Shown piece by piece: positions 44,602 to 53,536 of a stretch of 64,000 bases of DNA (within the stretch, counting starts at the first letter, position 1; every line of letters starts with the position of its first letter). Source of the DNA: GCA-2705995 sp048267965. Its GTDB lineage: Bacteria; Bacteroidota; Bacteroidia; Flavobacteriales_G; Salibacteraceae. The translations under genes and the position numbers were made by a program. The stretch lies in contig JBLWWK010000005.1 in NCBI GenBank assembly GCA_048267965.1, positions 62,001 to 126,000 on the forward strand. Direction: 5' to 3'. Below the pieces are notes generated by a model that did not search any database, was not told the DNA's origin, and worked only from the letters and a program-made list of their open reading frames with translations.

Positions 44602-45664
44602 TAGACTCGTTATTAGGCTGTTGATTGCGTAGTTCTTTTAATTCTTTTTTAAGCTCGTTAATCTCGTTGCTAAGCTTGGGTAATTTTCTAAAGAAAACGT
44701 AAGATCGTTGGAAATCGCCAATAGGCATGGCGGGATTTCCTTGGTACACGCCATTCTCTTCTTTTAAATCTCGTGGAATACCTGTTTTGGCTGCAATTTT
44801 AACACCATTTGCAATACGTTGGTGACCAGCAAAACCAACTTGACCGCCAATCATACAATTTTTACCGATGTAGGTGGAGCCAGCTACTCCTGATTGCGAG
44901 GCAATTACGGTGTTTTGATCAATTTCTACGTTATGACCAATTTGAATGAGATTATCGAGTTTAACACCCTTTCGAATAATGGTGCTTCCTACGGTTGCTC
45001 GGTCGATGGTGGTGTTGGCGCCCACTTCTACGTGGTCTTCTAATATTACGTTGCCGATATGAATCAGCTTAGTGAAGTTGTTTTCTGAATTGGGTTGAAA
45101 TCCGAATCCGTCACCGCCAATTACGGCTCCAGATTGAATGATACAGTGGTTTCCTACGAGGGTTTCTTCGTTAATGGTAACTCTACTGTGAAAGATGCAA
45201 TCGGTTCCTACCGTTACGCGATCTCCAATGTACGATTGAGTTTCGATTTGGCAGTTATTGCCCACTTTGGCATTGTGACCAATGTAAGCTAATGCGCCAA
45301 TGTATACGTTTTCTCCAATTTCTGCAGATTCTTCGATTACTGCTGTAGGGTGAATGCCTTGCTTAGCGCTTGATTTAAACTGCTTGTAGGCTTCGAGTAG
45401 CTTGCCAAAACTCATGCGGGCATCTTCTACTCGAATTAAGGTAACATGGTTTGGGATTTCTTTTTCGGCTTCGAAGGTGTTGTTGACAATTACTACCGAA
45501 GCTTGGGTAGAGTATAGATGATGGGTGTAATCTGGATTGTATAAGAATGAAACCGATTGTGGTATACCTTCATCAATTTTACTGAGAGTGTTTACTTTAC
45601 AATCAGGGTTTCCTTCTAAGGTTCCCTCTAAGATTTCTGAAAGCTGAGACGCTGAAAATTCCAT
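44591..45664 (-). CDS. lpxD: UDP-3-O-(3-hydroxyacyl)glucosamine N-acyltransferase LpxD
   Basis: The 357-residue trimer adds the N-linked acyl chain in lipid A synthesis. The ATG at 45664 is chosen over the TTG four codons earlier. The N-terminal uridine-binding domain has QSVSFLYNPDYTHHLYST; the LbH region from about 105 has HPTAVIEESAEIGENVYIG, GVKLDNLIQIGHNVEID with the catalytic His, and a C-terminal helix with NEINELKKELKELRNQQ. It is the first gene of the lpxD-lpxC/fabZ-lpxA group. Confidence 0.95.
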   Translation of the reverse strand: MEFSASQLSEILEGTLEGNPDCKVNTLSKIDEGIPQSVSFLYNPDYTHHLYSTQASVVIVNNTFEAEKEIPNHVTLIRVEDARMSFGKLLEAYKQFKSSAKQGIHPTAVIEESAEIGENVYIGALAYIGHNAKVGNNCQIETQSYIGDRVTVGTDCIFHSRVTINEETLVGNHCIIQSGAVIGGDGFGFQPNSENNFTKLIHIGNVILEDHVEVGANTTIDRATVGSTIIRKGVKLDNLIQIGHNVEIDQNTVIASQSGVAGSTYIGKNCMIGGQVGFAGHQRIANGVKIAAKTGIPRDLKEENGVYQGNPAMPIGDFQRSYVFFRKLPKLSNEINELKKELKELRNQQPNNESNGR

Positions 45665-45704
45665 ATTAAAATACAAGTAGTCGTTTTGAATCCGAACTAA
45701 CGGC

Positions 45705-45712
45705 CAAAAATA
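45705..45712 (-). promoter_or_regulatory. Candidate -7 element TATTTTTG for the lipid A gene group
   Basis: The minus strand reads TATTTTTG, matching TAnnTTTG, about 40 bases before the lpxD ATG. A TTTA lies near the -33 distance in place of TTTG. Confidence 0.4.
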
Positions 45713-45774
45713 AGTCTACTCTTTTGTATCTAAAGAGTGTAATGTGTTTTTTTTCAACAGAATCTCTTGAAAAG

Positions 45775-47013
45775 CTACTTTAATTGTGGGTAACAAAGAA
45801 AATATTTACTTACTGGCTTCGACAAAGCAGTGATGTTAATTAAGTCGGCATCGTCTTTTAGATCTTTTAAATCTCCGTTTTTATAAAGAATTTTAATGCC
45901 ATCCATTTTTTCTGAATAAGCGCTGTTAGTTACTTCGCTGCTAAACACAAAATAGCTAACTTCATTTTCGGTTAAACCTAGCTGCTGTGCTACTTTCTCT
46001 TGGGTGGTGTGAATGGTGTCTGGAGAAAAAGGTTCGTTCTGAAGTTGAATTTTTAACAAGTTTCGGTTCACCATTCGTTGGCATAGTTGCGACAAAATAT
46101 GATCGGGGTGAGCTGCCCAAACTTTGATAGAGCCCATGATGTCGTAATCATCAAGTAAGGCGAAGGTCTTGAGTAAATCGGGCTGAGCAATAAAGTCTTC
46201 TTTGGTGATGGTGTGGTATAAAAACTCGCTAAATGCATCTGAAGCGAATAATTCAACATCTTGGTGAGCCAATTCTTTAGCGCGAGAAAGAATTTTGGTA
46301 AGTAGGAACTCGGCAGACAACACAGTTTTATGCAGGTACACTTGCCAATACATTAGTCTACGTGCTACCAAGAATTTTTCGATAGAATAAATACCTTTTC
46401 GTTCAACGGCTAATTCACCATTTACAACGTTGAGCATTTTGATGATGCGTTCGGATCCTACTACGCCTTCTGAAACGCCTGTGAAAAAGCTATCTCTTTT
46501 AAGGTAATCGAGCCGATCCATGTCGAGCTGGCTGCTCACCAACTGGTGCAAGAAGGGTTTTTTATAAACATTGTTAAAAATGGCAATAGATGTGGTGAGC
46601 GCTCCGTTGAATTCTTTGTTGAGCGCCTGCATAAAAAGATCAGAAAGATCTTCATGAGAAACGCCCTTTACAATACTGTGCTCTAACGTGTGAGAGTAAG
46701 GCCCGTGACCGATGTCGTGCAGCAAAATTGCTAAAATGGTTCCTTCGGCTTCTTCGTGAGTTATTTCAACACCTTTAGATTGAAGCACTTGAATGGCACG
46801 CGTCATTAAATGCATGGCACCCAGCGTATGCTGAAACCGGGTGTGATTGGCGCCACTATACACCAAATTGGTTAAGCCTAATTGAGTAATTCTTCTTAAA
46901 CGTTGAAAAAAGGGATGTTCGATAATATCGAAAACCAATTCGAACGGAATGGTAACGAAACCGTAAATGGGATCGTTAAAGATTTTTCGTTTGCTGGAGT
47001 ATTCGAGATTCAA
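45775..47013 (-). CDS. HD-domain phosphohydrolase (dGTPase/SAMHD1-like)
   Basis: This is a 412-residue HD hydrolase from a TTG start; the codons upstream reach a stop, so no ATG is possible. The HD metal site is complete: NHTRFQHTLGAMHLM (first His), ILLHDIGHGPYSHTLE (HD), and QLDMDRLDYLKRDSF (the late Asp). The family removes triphosphate from dNTPs or phosphate from other nucleotides. Its place upstream of lpxD may be only positional. It shares the upstream region with porX, which diverges 91 bases away. Confidence 0.88.
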   Translation of the reverse strand: MNLEYSSKRKIFNDPIYGFVTIPFELVFDIIEHPFFQRLRRITQLGLTNLVYSGANHTRFQHTLGAMHLMTRAIQVLQSKGVEITHEEAEGTILAILLHDIGHGPYSHTLEHSIVKGVSHEDLSDLFMQALNKEFNGALTTSIAIFNNVYKKPFLHQLVSSQLDMDRLDYLKRDSFFTGVSEGVVGSERIIKMLNVVNGELAVERKGIYSIEKFLVARRLMYWQVYLHKTVLSAEFLLTKILSRAKELAHQDVELFASDAFSEFLYHTITKEDFIAQPDLLKTFALLDDYDIMGSIKVWAAHPDHILSQLCQRMVNRNLLKIQLQNEPFSPDTIHTTQEKVAQQLGLTENEVSYFVFSSEVTNSAYSEKMDGIKILYKNGDLKDLKDDADLINITALSKPVSKYFLCYPQLK

Positions 47014-47104
47014 AGGCTTTGCTCAATTATTTTTATCAATTTTGAAGCTAAGATAGAGAAGGTAATAGTACCTATACATTTAACTCTGCAAAATTAAGAT
47101 TTCC

Positions 47105-48649
47105 ATGAATATTACGATTCTTTGGGCCGATGACGAAATAGACTTACTAAAGCCTCATATCTTGTTTTTAGAAGAGAAAGGGTATGCTGTAAAAACGGCT
47201 AATAATGGTGATGATGCACTCGATATTCTCGAAGAGGGTAACATCGATATTGTGTTCTTAGACGAAAACATGCCCGGTTTGTCTGGACTAGAAACATTGG
47301 CTCAAATTAAGGCGCGCAATTCTTCGGTTCCTGTAATTATGATTACCAAAAGCGAAGAAGAGTCGATTATGGAAGATGCAATTGGGAGCAAAATTGCGGA
47401 TTACTTGATTAAACCTGTAAATCCGAAACAGATTCTACTTTCGGTAAAGAAAAACCTAGACGAAAAAAGATTGGTTTCTGAAAAAACCACATCGAAATAC
47501 CAGCAAGAGTTTCGAGAAATCGGAATGCGATTAGGAGATCGTTTAGATGCCGAAGAATGGCAAGAATTGTATAAAAAGATGGTTTATTGGGAAATCGAGT
47601 TAGAGAGCAGCAAAGACGCCAGCATGCTCGAAATTCTCGAAATGCAAAAATCTGAAGCCAATAAGCATTTCTCAGATTTTGTTGAATCTAACTATCTCGA
47701 TTGGTTAGAAGGAACCGATGCTCCTACGTTATCGCACACCCTGTTTAAGAGAAGAATTGCTCCTGAAATTAAATCGGGAGAACCTCTTTTTTTAATGGTG
47801 ATCGATAACCTCAGATTAGATCAATGGAATACCATAAAACCAGAGCTAGAACAATACTTTAGGGTAGATCAAGAAGATACCTATTTGAGTATTTTGCCCA
47901 CGGCCACCCATTATGCGCGTAACGCCCTTTTTAGTGGTCTGTTGCCGAGTGAAATGGCAAAGTTGCATCCAGATTTGTGGAAAAACGAAGAAGACGAAGG
48001 TGGTAAAAACCTTTTTGAAAAAGAGTTTTTAGAAGCCCAATTAAAGCGATTAGGATTCGATATTAGATTCTCTTACAATAAGGTGACCAACCTAAAGTTT
48101 GGTAAAAAATTAGCCGATAACTTTTCTAACCTCTTAACCAACGATTTAAACGTTGTAGTTTACAACTTTGTAGATATGCTTTCTCATGCCCGTACCGATA
48201 TGGAAGTAATTCGAGAATTGGCAGACGATAACTCGGCCTACCGATCGTTAACCTCTTCGTGGTTCGAGCATTCTCCATTGTTAGACATGATGAGGCAAAT
48301 TGCCGAAAACAAAGCAAGAATGATAATTACTACCGACCACGGTACCATTCAAGTTTCGAATCCTTCTAAAGTGGTAGGTGATAAAAATACCAATACCAAT
48401 CTGAGGTATAAACAAGGCAAAAACTTGAACTACAACAAAAAAGAAGTCTTCGATATTTCGAGGCCAGAAGAGGCGCATTTGCCTAAATCGAATATCTCGT
48501 CTCGTTACATATTTGCCAAAGAAAACAGCTTTTTTGCGTATCCGAATAACTACAATTACTACGTGAATTACTACAAAAACACCTTTCAGCATGGAGGTAT
48601 TTCATTAGAAGAAATGATTATTCCTTTTGTTTCGCTAAAAGCAAAATAA
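47105..48649 (+). CDS. porX: PorX, T9SS two-component response regulator with PglZ/alkaline-phosphatase-like domain
   Basis: This 514-residue protein has an N-terminal CheY-like receiver (about 1-120) with acidic pair D9/D10, phosphoacceptor D53 in FLDENMPG and Lys in YLIKPVNP. A linker helix domain follows (about 125-200). The C-terminal PglZ alkaline-phosphatase-like domain (about 205-514) has MVIDNLRLDQW, the likely nucleophile Thr in LPTATHYARNALFSG, and metal-site residues DMLSHARTDME, TTDHGT and FQHGG. This order is specific to PorX, which with the PorY kinase controls type IX secretion in Porphyromonas gingivalis and related species. In that species the C-terminal domain is reported as a zinc-dependent phosphodiesterase. 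It overlaps tsaE by TAATG. Confidence 0.93.
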   Translation: MNITILWADDEIDLLKPHILFLEEKGYAVKTANNGDDALDILEEGNIDIVFLDENMPGLSGLETLAQIKARNSSVPVIMITKSEEESIMEDAIGSKIADYLIKPVNPKQILLSVKKNLDEKRLVSEKTTSKYQQEFREIGMRLGDRLDAEEWQELYKKMVYWEIELESSKDASMLEILEMQKSEANKHFSDFVESNYLDWLEGTDAPTLSHTLFKRRIAPEIKSGEPLFLMVIDNLRLDQWNTIKPELEQYFRVDQEDTYLSILPTATHYARNALFSGLLPSEMAKLHPDLWKNEEDEGGKNLFEKEFLEAQLKRLGFDIRFSYNKVTNLKFGKKLADNFSNLLTNDLNVVVYNFVDMLSHARTDMEVIRELADDNSAYRSLTSSWFEHSPLLDMMRQIAENKARMIITTDHGTIQVSNPSKVVGDKNTNTNLRYKQGKNLNYNKKEVFDISRPEEAHLPKSNISSRYIFAKENSFFAYPNNYNYYVNYYKNTFQHGGISLEEMIIPFVSLKAK

Positions 48650-49065
48650 TGCAGTGGAGAGTACATTCCCTTGATGAGTTGCCTCAAGTGGCCAGCGCTA
48701 TAATTCAAGAATTAGAGAAAGAGAAAGTAATAAGTTTTAAGGGGCAAATGGGAGCCGGCAAAACCACGTTGGTTGCAGAAATTTGCAAACAGCTAGAGGT
48801 GCAAGACTCCATAAGTAGCCCAACTTACTCTTTAGTGAATGAGTATAACAGCCCCACGGTAGGAACCGTTTTTCACTTCGATTTTTACCGCTTAAACTCA
48901 GAAGAAGAAGCTCTTGATTTTGGAGTAGAAGAATATCTTTACAGCCCGTCTATTTGTTTATTAGAATGGGCCGAAAAAATTGAAAGTTTGCTCCCAGTTC
49001 ACTATCTTGAAGTGGAAATTGAGCAAGAAAAAGATATTCGTGTTTTTAAACTTAAGCATGTATGA
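48649..49065 (+). CDS. tsaE: tRNA threonylcarbamoyladenosine ATPase TsaE
   Basis: The 138-residue ATPase has the P-loop KGQMGAGKTTLVAEIC near residues 26-41, the switch-like ISSPTYSLVNEY near 56-67, and the FHFDFYRLNSEEEALDFG and CLLEWAEKIE signatures. It supports TsaBD in making the t6A base at tRNA position 37. It is coupled to porX and to the next gene by short overlaps. A GGTAGGAACC copy with five-base arms (48856-48869) lies inside it. Confidence 0.95.
   Translation: MQWRVHSLDELPQVASAIIQELEKEKVISFKGQMGAGKTTLVAEICKQLEVQDSISSPTYSLVNEYNSPTVGTVFHFDFYRLNSEEEALDFGVEEYLYSPSICLLEWAEKIESLLPVHYLEVEIEQEKDIRVFKLKHV
48856..48869 (+). repeat. Motif copy with five-base inverted arms in tsaE
   Basis: The sequence ACGGT-AGGA-ACCGT has perfect five-base arms around the asymmetric AGGA centre, the longest arms seen among the copies. 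Confidence 0.8.
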
Positions 49066-50282
49066 CCCCAACGAAAGAAACTCTTAAAAACCTTTCACAA
49101 GAAGCAGCAAGGCAGCCCAAAGAACAAATGCTTAAAATAGCTGATGACGAACGCAAGTTGTACATCGGTATACCCAAAGAGCAGTCTTTTCAAGAAAATC
49201 GAGTGGCTTTAGTACCAGAGGCAGTTAATTTGTTGGTGAACAACGGTCATGATGTTTGGGTAGAAATGAATGCAGGGAAAGCTGCTAATTTTTCAGACAG
49301 AGAATACAGCGAAGCAGGTGCTCGCATTGTTGAAGACACAGAAGAAATCTACAAGGCGAATGTAATTATGAAGGTAGAGCCACCTTCGCTCAAAGAAATT
49401 AGCAGGATGCAGCGGAAACAAACGCTTATATCTGCCTTACAATTAAGCATTCAACCCGAAGATTTTCTCAAAGAATTAATCAAAAAAAAGGTAACCGCCA
49501 TTGCCTGGGATTACATAATGGATAACGAAGGCAATTATCCAGTAGTAAGTGCCATGGGCGAAATCGCTGGAAATACCTCTGTTTTATTAGCTGCAGAATA
49601 CCTGAGCAATTACAACCAAGGGGTAGGAGCCATGCTGGGCGGAATTTCAGGTGTAAAACCAACTGAGGTAATTATTATAGGAGCGGGCAGCGTTGGCGAA
49701 TACGCAACACGAGCAGCATTAGGCTTAGGTGCATCAGTAAAGGTGTTTGATAACAGCACGTATAAATTGCGCAGGTTGCAAAACAGTTTGGGAACACGTG
49801 TTTTTACATCTACCATACAACCCAAAGTGCTATCGAACGCACTTAAAACAGCAGATGTAGCTATTGGTGCCGTGCGCGCTCCACATGGCAGAACACCTTG
49901 CATGGTTACAGAAGAAATGGTGGCGATGATGAAACCAGGTTCTGTAATTGTAGATGTAAGCATAGACCAAGGTGGTTGTTTCGAAACATCAGAAGTAACC
50001 AATCATGATTTTCCTACTTTTAAAAAGCATGGAGTAATCCATTATTGCGTTCCTAATATAGCTTCTCGTGTTTCTCGTACGGCTTCTTACGCAATCAGTA
50101 ATATCTTTACGCCCATTTTATTGCAAATGGGAGAAGAAGGTGGTTTAGAAAACCTACTCAAAAAGAGAATGGGACTTCGAAATGGAGCGTATCTCTATCA
50201 CGGAATTCTAACCAACGAGTTTTTAGGTAAATCGTACGATTTGCCTTACAAAGACCTCAACCTTTTGATGTCAGCATTATAA
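49062..50282 (+). CDS. Alanine dehydrogenase family protein
   Basis: The 406-residue protein matches the Ald/PNT family: KEQSFQENRVALVPEAV near residues 40-56, AIAWDYIMDNEGNYPVVSAMGEIAG near 145-170, the Rossmann motif IIIGAGSVGEYATRAALGLGA near 205-225, and VIVDVSIDQGGCFETS near 290-305. The segment that carries the catalytic His in characterised alanine dehydrogenases (usually YLHLA) reads SALQLSIQPE here, so the His is replaced by Gln. The sequence looks like the Bacteroidota branch, and the reaction (alanine deamination to pyruvate) is assumed from the family, not proved. An N-terminal extension of about 35 residues precedes the domain. Confidence 0.8.
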   Translation: MTPTKETLKNLSQEAARQPKEQMLKIADDERKLYIGIPKEQSFQENRVALVPEAVNLLVNNGHDVWVEMNAGKAANFSDREYSEAGARIVEDTEEIYKANVIMKVEPPSLKEISRMQRKQTLISALQLSIQPEDFLKELIKKKVTAIAWDYIMDNEGNYPVVSAMGEIAGNTSVLLAAEYLSNYNQGVGAMLGGISGVKPTEVIIIGAGSVGEYATRAALGLGASVKVFDNSTYKLRRLQNSLGTRVFTSTIQPKVLSNALKTADVAIGAVRAPHGRTPCMVTEEMVAMMKPGSVIVDVSIDQGGCFETSEVTNHDFPTFKKHGVIHYCVPNIASRVSRTASYAISNIFTPILLQMGEEGGLENLLKKRMGLRNGAYLYHGILTNEFLGKSYDLPYKDLNLLMSAL

Positions 50283-50298
50283 TTCACATTCAATTTTT

Positions 50299-50706
50299 AT
50301 GTGGCGAAGAATTAGAATTTACCTCATAGGGGTAGGCTTAGGCTGTATTTTGGCATGGGCATTATTGATTAGAGATAGAAGTGACAATACTTTTAATTTC
50401 TGGTTGCCAGAAGAAAGAATTTTGACAGAATTACGAGAAGATTCCACTTTTACGTTCGAGGGGAAGCAGAAATGCTTGTACGAATGCTATGGCTTCAATT
50501 CGATCGATTGGGAATATTTTGTGAAAAACGCAGATGTAGACTTTTCGAAAAGTACACCGCGAGAAACACCCAAAATGTATTTCCTTACCGCAGAAATTGA
50601 AAACAAAGGCACGTTAAATCTTGAAGTGATTTTTGAAGACTCTGCAAAATGGGTTCGTACCGTTACAGCTGATAAAAAGAGTGAATTAGATTGCCATTGT
50701 GAATAA
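50299..50706 (+). CDS. Small membrane-anchored protein, possibly DUF4258
   Basis: The 135-residue protein has one N-terminal helix (IYLIGVGLGCILAWALLI, residues 7-24). A soluble domain follows with LPEERILTELREDSTFTFEGKQKCLYECYGF and ends in Cys-x-Cys (DCHCE). The short alpha/beta pattern and place between the alanine dehydrogenase and aroB genes resemble DUF4258-type proteins of the phylum; this is a weak match by eye. It overlaps aroB by 8 bases. Confidence 0.6.
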   Translation: MWRRIRIYLIGVGLGCILAWALLIRDRSDNTFNFWLPEERILTELREDSTFTFEGKQKCLYECYGFNSIDWEYFVKNADVDFSKSTPRETPKMYFLTAEIENKGTLNLEVIFEDSAKWVRTVTADKKSELDCHCE

Positions 50707-51772
50707 TTTCGAAGCAATACATAGCGAAACTCATCAAGTTTTTATCGGTGAAGTGCTGGGTGAATTGCAATCGTTTTTACAAGAGAATTACAAGCAATCG
50801 TTGATTGTGGTTTTGGTAGACGAAAACACTTCTCAGCATTGTTTGCCTTTGCTTGAAGAAAAGGTGTTGAGCAGTTTTTCTGAAGTCGAAATTATTGAGA
50901 TTGAACCCGGAGAGCAATACAAACAAATTGAAACTTGCTTTCAGCTGTGGAACTCACTGGTAGATGTACATGCCGATAGAAATAGCGTTTTGCTCAACTT
51001 AGGCGGTGGCGTAATTGGCGATATGGGCGGTTTTGTAGCTTCTACTTTTTTACGCGGAATAGATTTTATTCAAATTCCTACTTCATTACTCGCCATGGTA
51101 GATGCATCGGTAGGTGGTAAATTAGGGGTAGACTTAGGAGCCTTAAAAAATCACGTAGGCTTATTCCAGCACCCGAAAGCCGTGTTTGTGAATCCTGTTT
51201 TCTTGCATACGCTCCCACCAGAGCAATTGAGAAGCGGATTGGCCGAAATGATTAAGCACGGGCTAATTGCTAATCCCGATCATTACGTTGATCTGCAATC
51301 GATTATAGAGACCAAAGGAGAATTAGAGACCTCACATATTGTAGAGAGTATCTCTATAAAAAATCAAATAGTTCAGCAAGATTTTAAAGAAGCTGGTGAA
51401 CGCAAGAAATTAAACTTTGGTCATACCGTAGGGCACGCCATCGAAAGTTGGTTTCTAGAACAAGAAAAACCCATATTACATGGTGAAGCGGTAGCGGCAG
51501 GTATGGTGATTGAAGGGTTGTTAAGTTTTGACAAAGGTTGGAGTCAAAACAACCAAAAATCATTAGAAAACATGATTTTAGCCGTTTTCGGTAAAATTAA
51601 CATAACCACCGAACAGATAGAACCCCTCATTGCCTACATGAGACACGATAAAAAGAACCAAAATCAAAATATTAATTTTACTCTTCTAAAAGCGATGGGT
51701 AGCGCCCAAGTTAACTGCCACGTAGACGAGAGTCAAATTAGAAAAAGCCTGAAATACTACATAGAATTATGA
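50699..51772 (+). CDS. aroB: 3-dehydroquinate synthase
   Basis: This 357-residue enzyme converts DAHP to 3-dehydroquinate using NAD and zinc. The GTG start at 50699 overlaps the upstream gene. Visible motifs are LNLGGGVIGDMGGFVASTFLRGI near residues 99-121, PTSLLAMVDASVGGKLGVD near 124-142, SGLAEMIKHG near 180-189 and the zinc His residues in FGHTVGHAIE and ILHGEAVAAGM. With aroA it makes the shikimate pathway pair of this operon. Confidence 0.95.
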   Translation: MNNFEAIHSETHQVFIGEVLGELQSFLQENYKQSLIVVLVDENTSQHCLPLLEEKVLSSFSEVEIIEIEPGEQYKQIETCFQLWNSLVDVHADRNSVLLNLGGGVIGDMGGFVASTFLRGIDFIQIPTSLLAMVDASVGGKLGVDLGALKNHVGLFQHPKAVFVNPVFLHTLPPEQLRSGLAEMIKHGLIANPDHYVDLQSIIETKGELETSHIVESISIKNQIVQQDFKEAGERKKLNFGHTVGHAIESWFLEQEKPILHGEAVAAGMVIEGLLSFDKGWSQNNQKSLENMILAVFGKINITTEQIEPLIAYMRHDKKNQNQNINFTLLKAMGSAQVNCHVDESQIRKSLKYYIEL

Positions 51773-53004
51773 GCAATATTTACTTGAAAAAAGAGCCCGC
51801 TATTATAGAAGGAGCCGTTCGTTTGCCAGGAAGTAAAAGCTTAACTAATCGAGCGTTAATTATTGAAGCAATAGCTAATCAAGGAAGTTTTGTTCAAAAC
51901 AAATCGAAAGCGCAAGACAGTGTTCTAATGGAGCAATTGCTCGGTTCGCAAGATGCTAAGTTAGATTGCGAAATGGCCGGAACCACACTTCGTTTTTTAA
52001 TGGCTCATTTTGCTGCCAAAGCCGGAAAAGAAGTGATTTTAACCGGAAGTGATCGCCTCAAAGTAAGACCTGTTAAAGCATTGGTAGAAGCCTTAAAAGA
52101 CTTGGGTGCAGAAATCGAATATGCTGGCAATCCGGGGTTTCCTCCCGTAAAAATTATGGGGCAAGCATTAGAAGGAGGGCGCGTAAAAATTTCAGGCAGA
52201 ATTAGCAGTCAGTTTATTTCGGCATTGGCTATGGTGGCTCCCAACTTCAAAAAAGGACTGATTATCGATATCGATGGCGACTTAGTTTCTGCTCCGTACC
52301 TGCACATGACGGTAGATTTAATGAAGTACTTCGGTGCCGATATTGAGTTTACCGGCCAGCAACTTATCATTAAGAACAAAATCTACATCATGAAGCCGTA
52401 TCGTGTAGAGCCCGATTGGAGTGCAGCTTCGTATTGGTATGCATTTATGGCCTTGAGTTCAGAAGGATCCGTTCGACTTAACAGTTTAAAACTCGAGTCA
52501 AGTCAAGGAGATTCCATCTGTGCAGAGCTTTTCAAAGATTTTGGAGTGAAATCTTCAGCCACCAAAACAGGCGTTGTAATTGAAAAAGATGCATCGATCG
52601 AAAAATCGGCAGATGTTGAAATGGATTTAGTCAACTATCCAGATTTGGCTCCTACCGTTGCCGTAGTTTTAGCCGCTAAGAAAAAACGAGCTAAACTAAC
52701 AGGTTTACAAACGCTTCAGCTAAAAGAAACCGAACGGTTAACTGCGCTAAAAACCGAATTAGAGAAATTCAATGTTTCGGTGAAAATTGAAGACAGAAAA
52801 ACATTAATAATCGATGCTTCTAACTTCGAAGCGAAAGAAGATGTTTTAATCGAAACGTATAACGATCACCGCATGGCAATGGCTTTTGCACCGCTCGTAA
52901 TGGTTAATAATTCGATTAAAATTGCCGATAAAGACGTGGTAAAAAAATCGTACCCTAACTTCTGGGACGAACTAAATAAGTTATCAGGCATTAGTTTGAA
53001 GTAG
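51769..53004 (+). CDS. aroA: 3-phosphoshikimate 1-carboxyvinyltransferase (EPSP synthase)
   Basis: The 411-residue enzyme joins shikimate-3-phosphate and PEP. The N-terminal motif RLPGSKSLTNRALI is near residues 18-31, AGTTLRFLMAHFA near 70-82, the central SGRISSQFISALAMVAP near 143-159, and the C-terminal LKETERLTALKTELEKFNV and TYNDHRMAMAFA. It is slightly shorter than the common 427 residues. The start overlaps the aroB stop by ATGA. The 3' end overlaps the convergent exported-protein gene by 14 bases. Confidence 0.96.
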   Translation: MSNIYLKKEPAIIEGAVRLPGSKSLTNRALIIEAIANQGSFVQNKSKAQDSVLMEQLLGSQDAKLDCEMAGTTLRFLMAHFAAKAGKEVILTGSDRLKVRPVKALVEALKDLGAEIEYAGNPGFPPVKIMGQALEGGRVKISGRISSQFISALAMVAPNFKKGLIIDIDGDLVSAPYLHMTVDLMKYFGADIEFTGQQLIIKNKIYIMKPYRVEPDWSAASYWYAFMALSSEGSVRLNSLKLESSQGDSICAELFKDFGVKSSATKTGVVIEKDASIEKSADVEMDLVNYPDLAPTVAVVLAAKKKRAKLTGLQTLQLKETERLTALKTELEKFNVSVKIEDRKTLIIDASNFEAKEDVLIETYNDHRMAMAFAPLVMVNNSIKIADKDVVKKSYPNFWDELNKLSGISLK

Positions 53005-53491
53005 TCTCTTCAAAACCAATCGGAACTAAATGAATTAAATTCGTTTTTCGGGCAATTGGTACAAAACTCCAATTGCCCTTAAATTTCGAGCAATTCATAT
53101 CGATTCGATACCTGAAAATTCTATGTTCAAAAATTATTTGCGTAGGCTGAGCAATAAGCACAGCGCCCGCTCTGCTCATTTCATATTCCGTTTTGAGCAA
53201 CTTTATACTGTTCCACTCAATCCCTTTTTCAATTCCTTCTTTAATTATTCTAATAAAATCTCGCTCTAGTGCGTAGCCCATATTAAATCCCAAACTATTC
53301 GATAATTCGGCTAAAACCGTAGAGTCATTGGTGTAAGTAAATCTAAATTCAGCAACATCTTGCTTTTTTAGCGCCTTAATAAATTGCTTCGAAATATCAT
53401 TAATCGATTCAAGGGTGGGCTGGCTTTTTCCATTGTAGGAACCAATTACCAACAAAAAGGAGAAGATGTATTTAAAATAGACAGATTGCAT
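52991..53491 (-). CDS. Hypothetical exported protein
   Basis: The 166-residue protein has a signal peptide (YIFSFLLVIGSYNG, cleavage near SQP). Its mature domain is compact alpha plus beta, with KQFIKALKKQDVAEFRFTYTND and later HRIFRYRIDMNCSKFKGNWSFVP. The helix-then-curved-sheet pattern resembles SnoaL/NTF2-like envelope proteins, but I do not recognise a family. It is convergent with aroA. A GTAGGAACC copy near the N-terminal codons is read as Gly-Ser-Tyr, a different frame from the common Val-Gly-Thr reading. Confidence 0.65.
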   Translation of the reverse strand: MQSVYFKYIFSFLLVIGSYNGKSQPTLESINDISKQFIKALKKQDVAEFRFTYTNDSTVLAELSNSLGFNMGYALERDFIRIIKEGIEKGIEWNSIKLLKTEYEMSRAGAVLIAQPTQIIFEHRIFRYRIDMNCSKFKGNWSFVPIARKTNLIHLVPIGFEETTSN

Positions 53492-53536
53492 TCAGAGAGC
53501 AAGATAAAAAAATGCCTTTTTGAAATGAGAAAATTT

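Noticed and set aside
45718..45738. Inverted repeat ACTCTTT/AAAGAGT as a terminator of the HD gene
   Set aside because: The HD gene is upstream on the same strand, but the stem is AT-rich with no proper T run, and a -7 element for lpxD lies beside it; probably promoter DNA.
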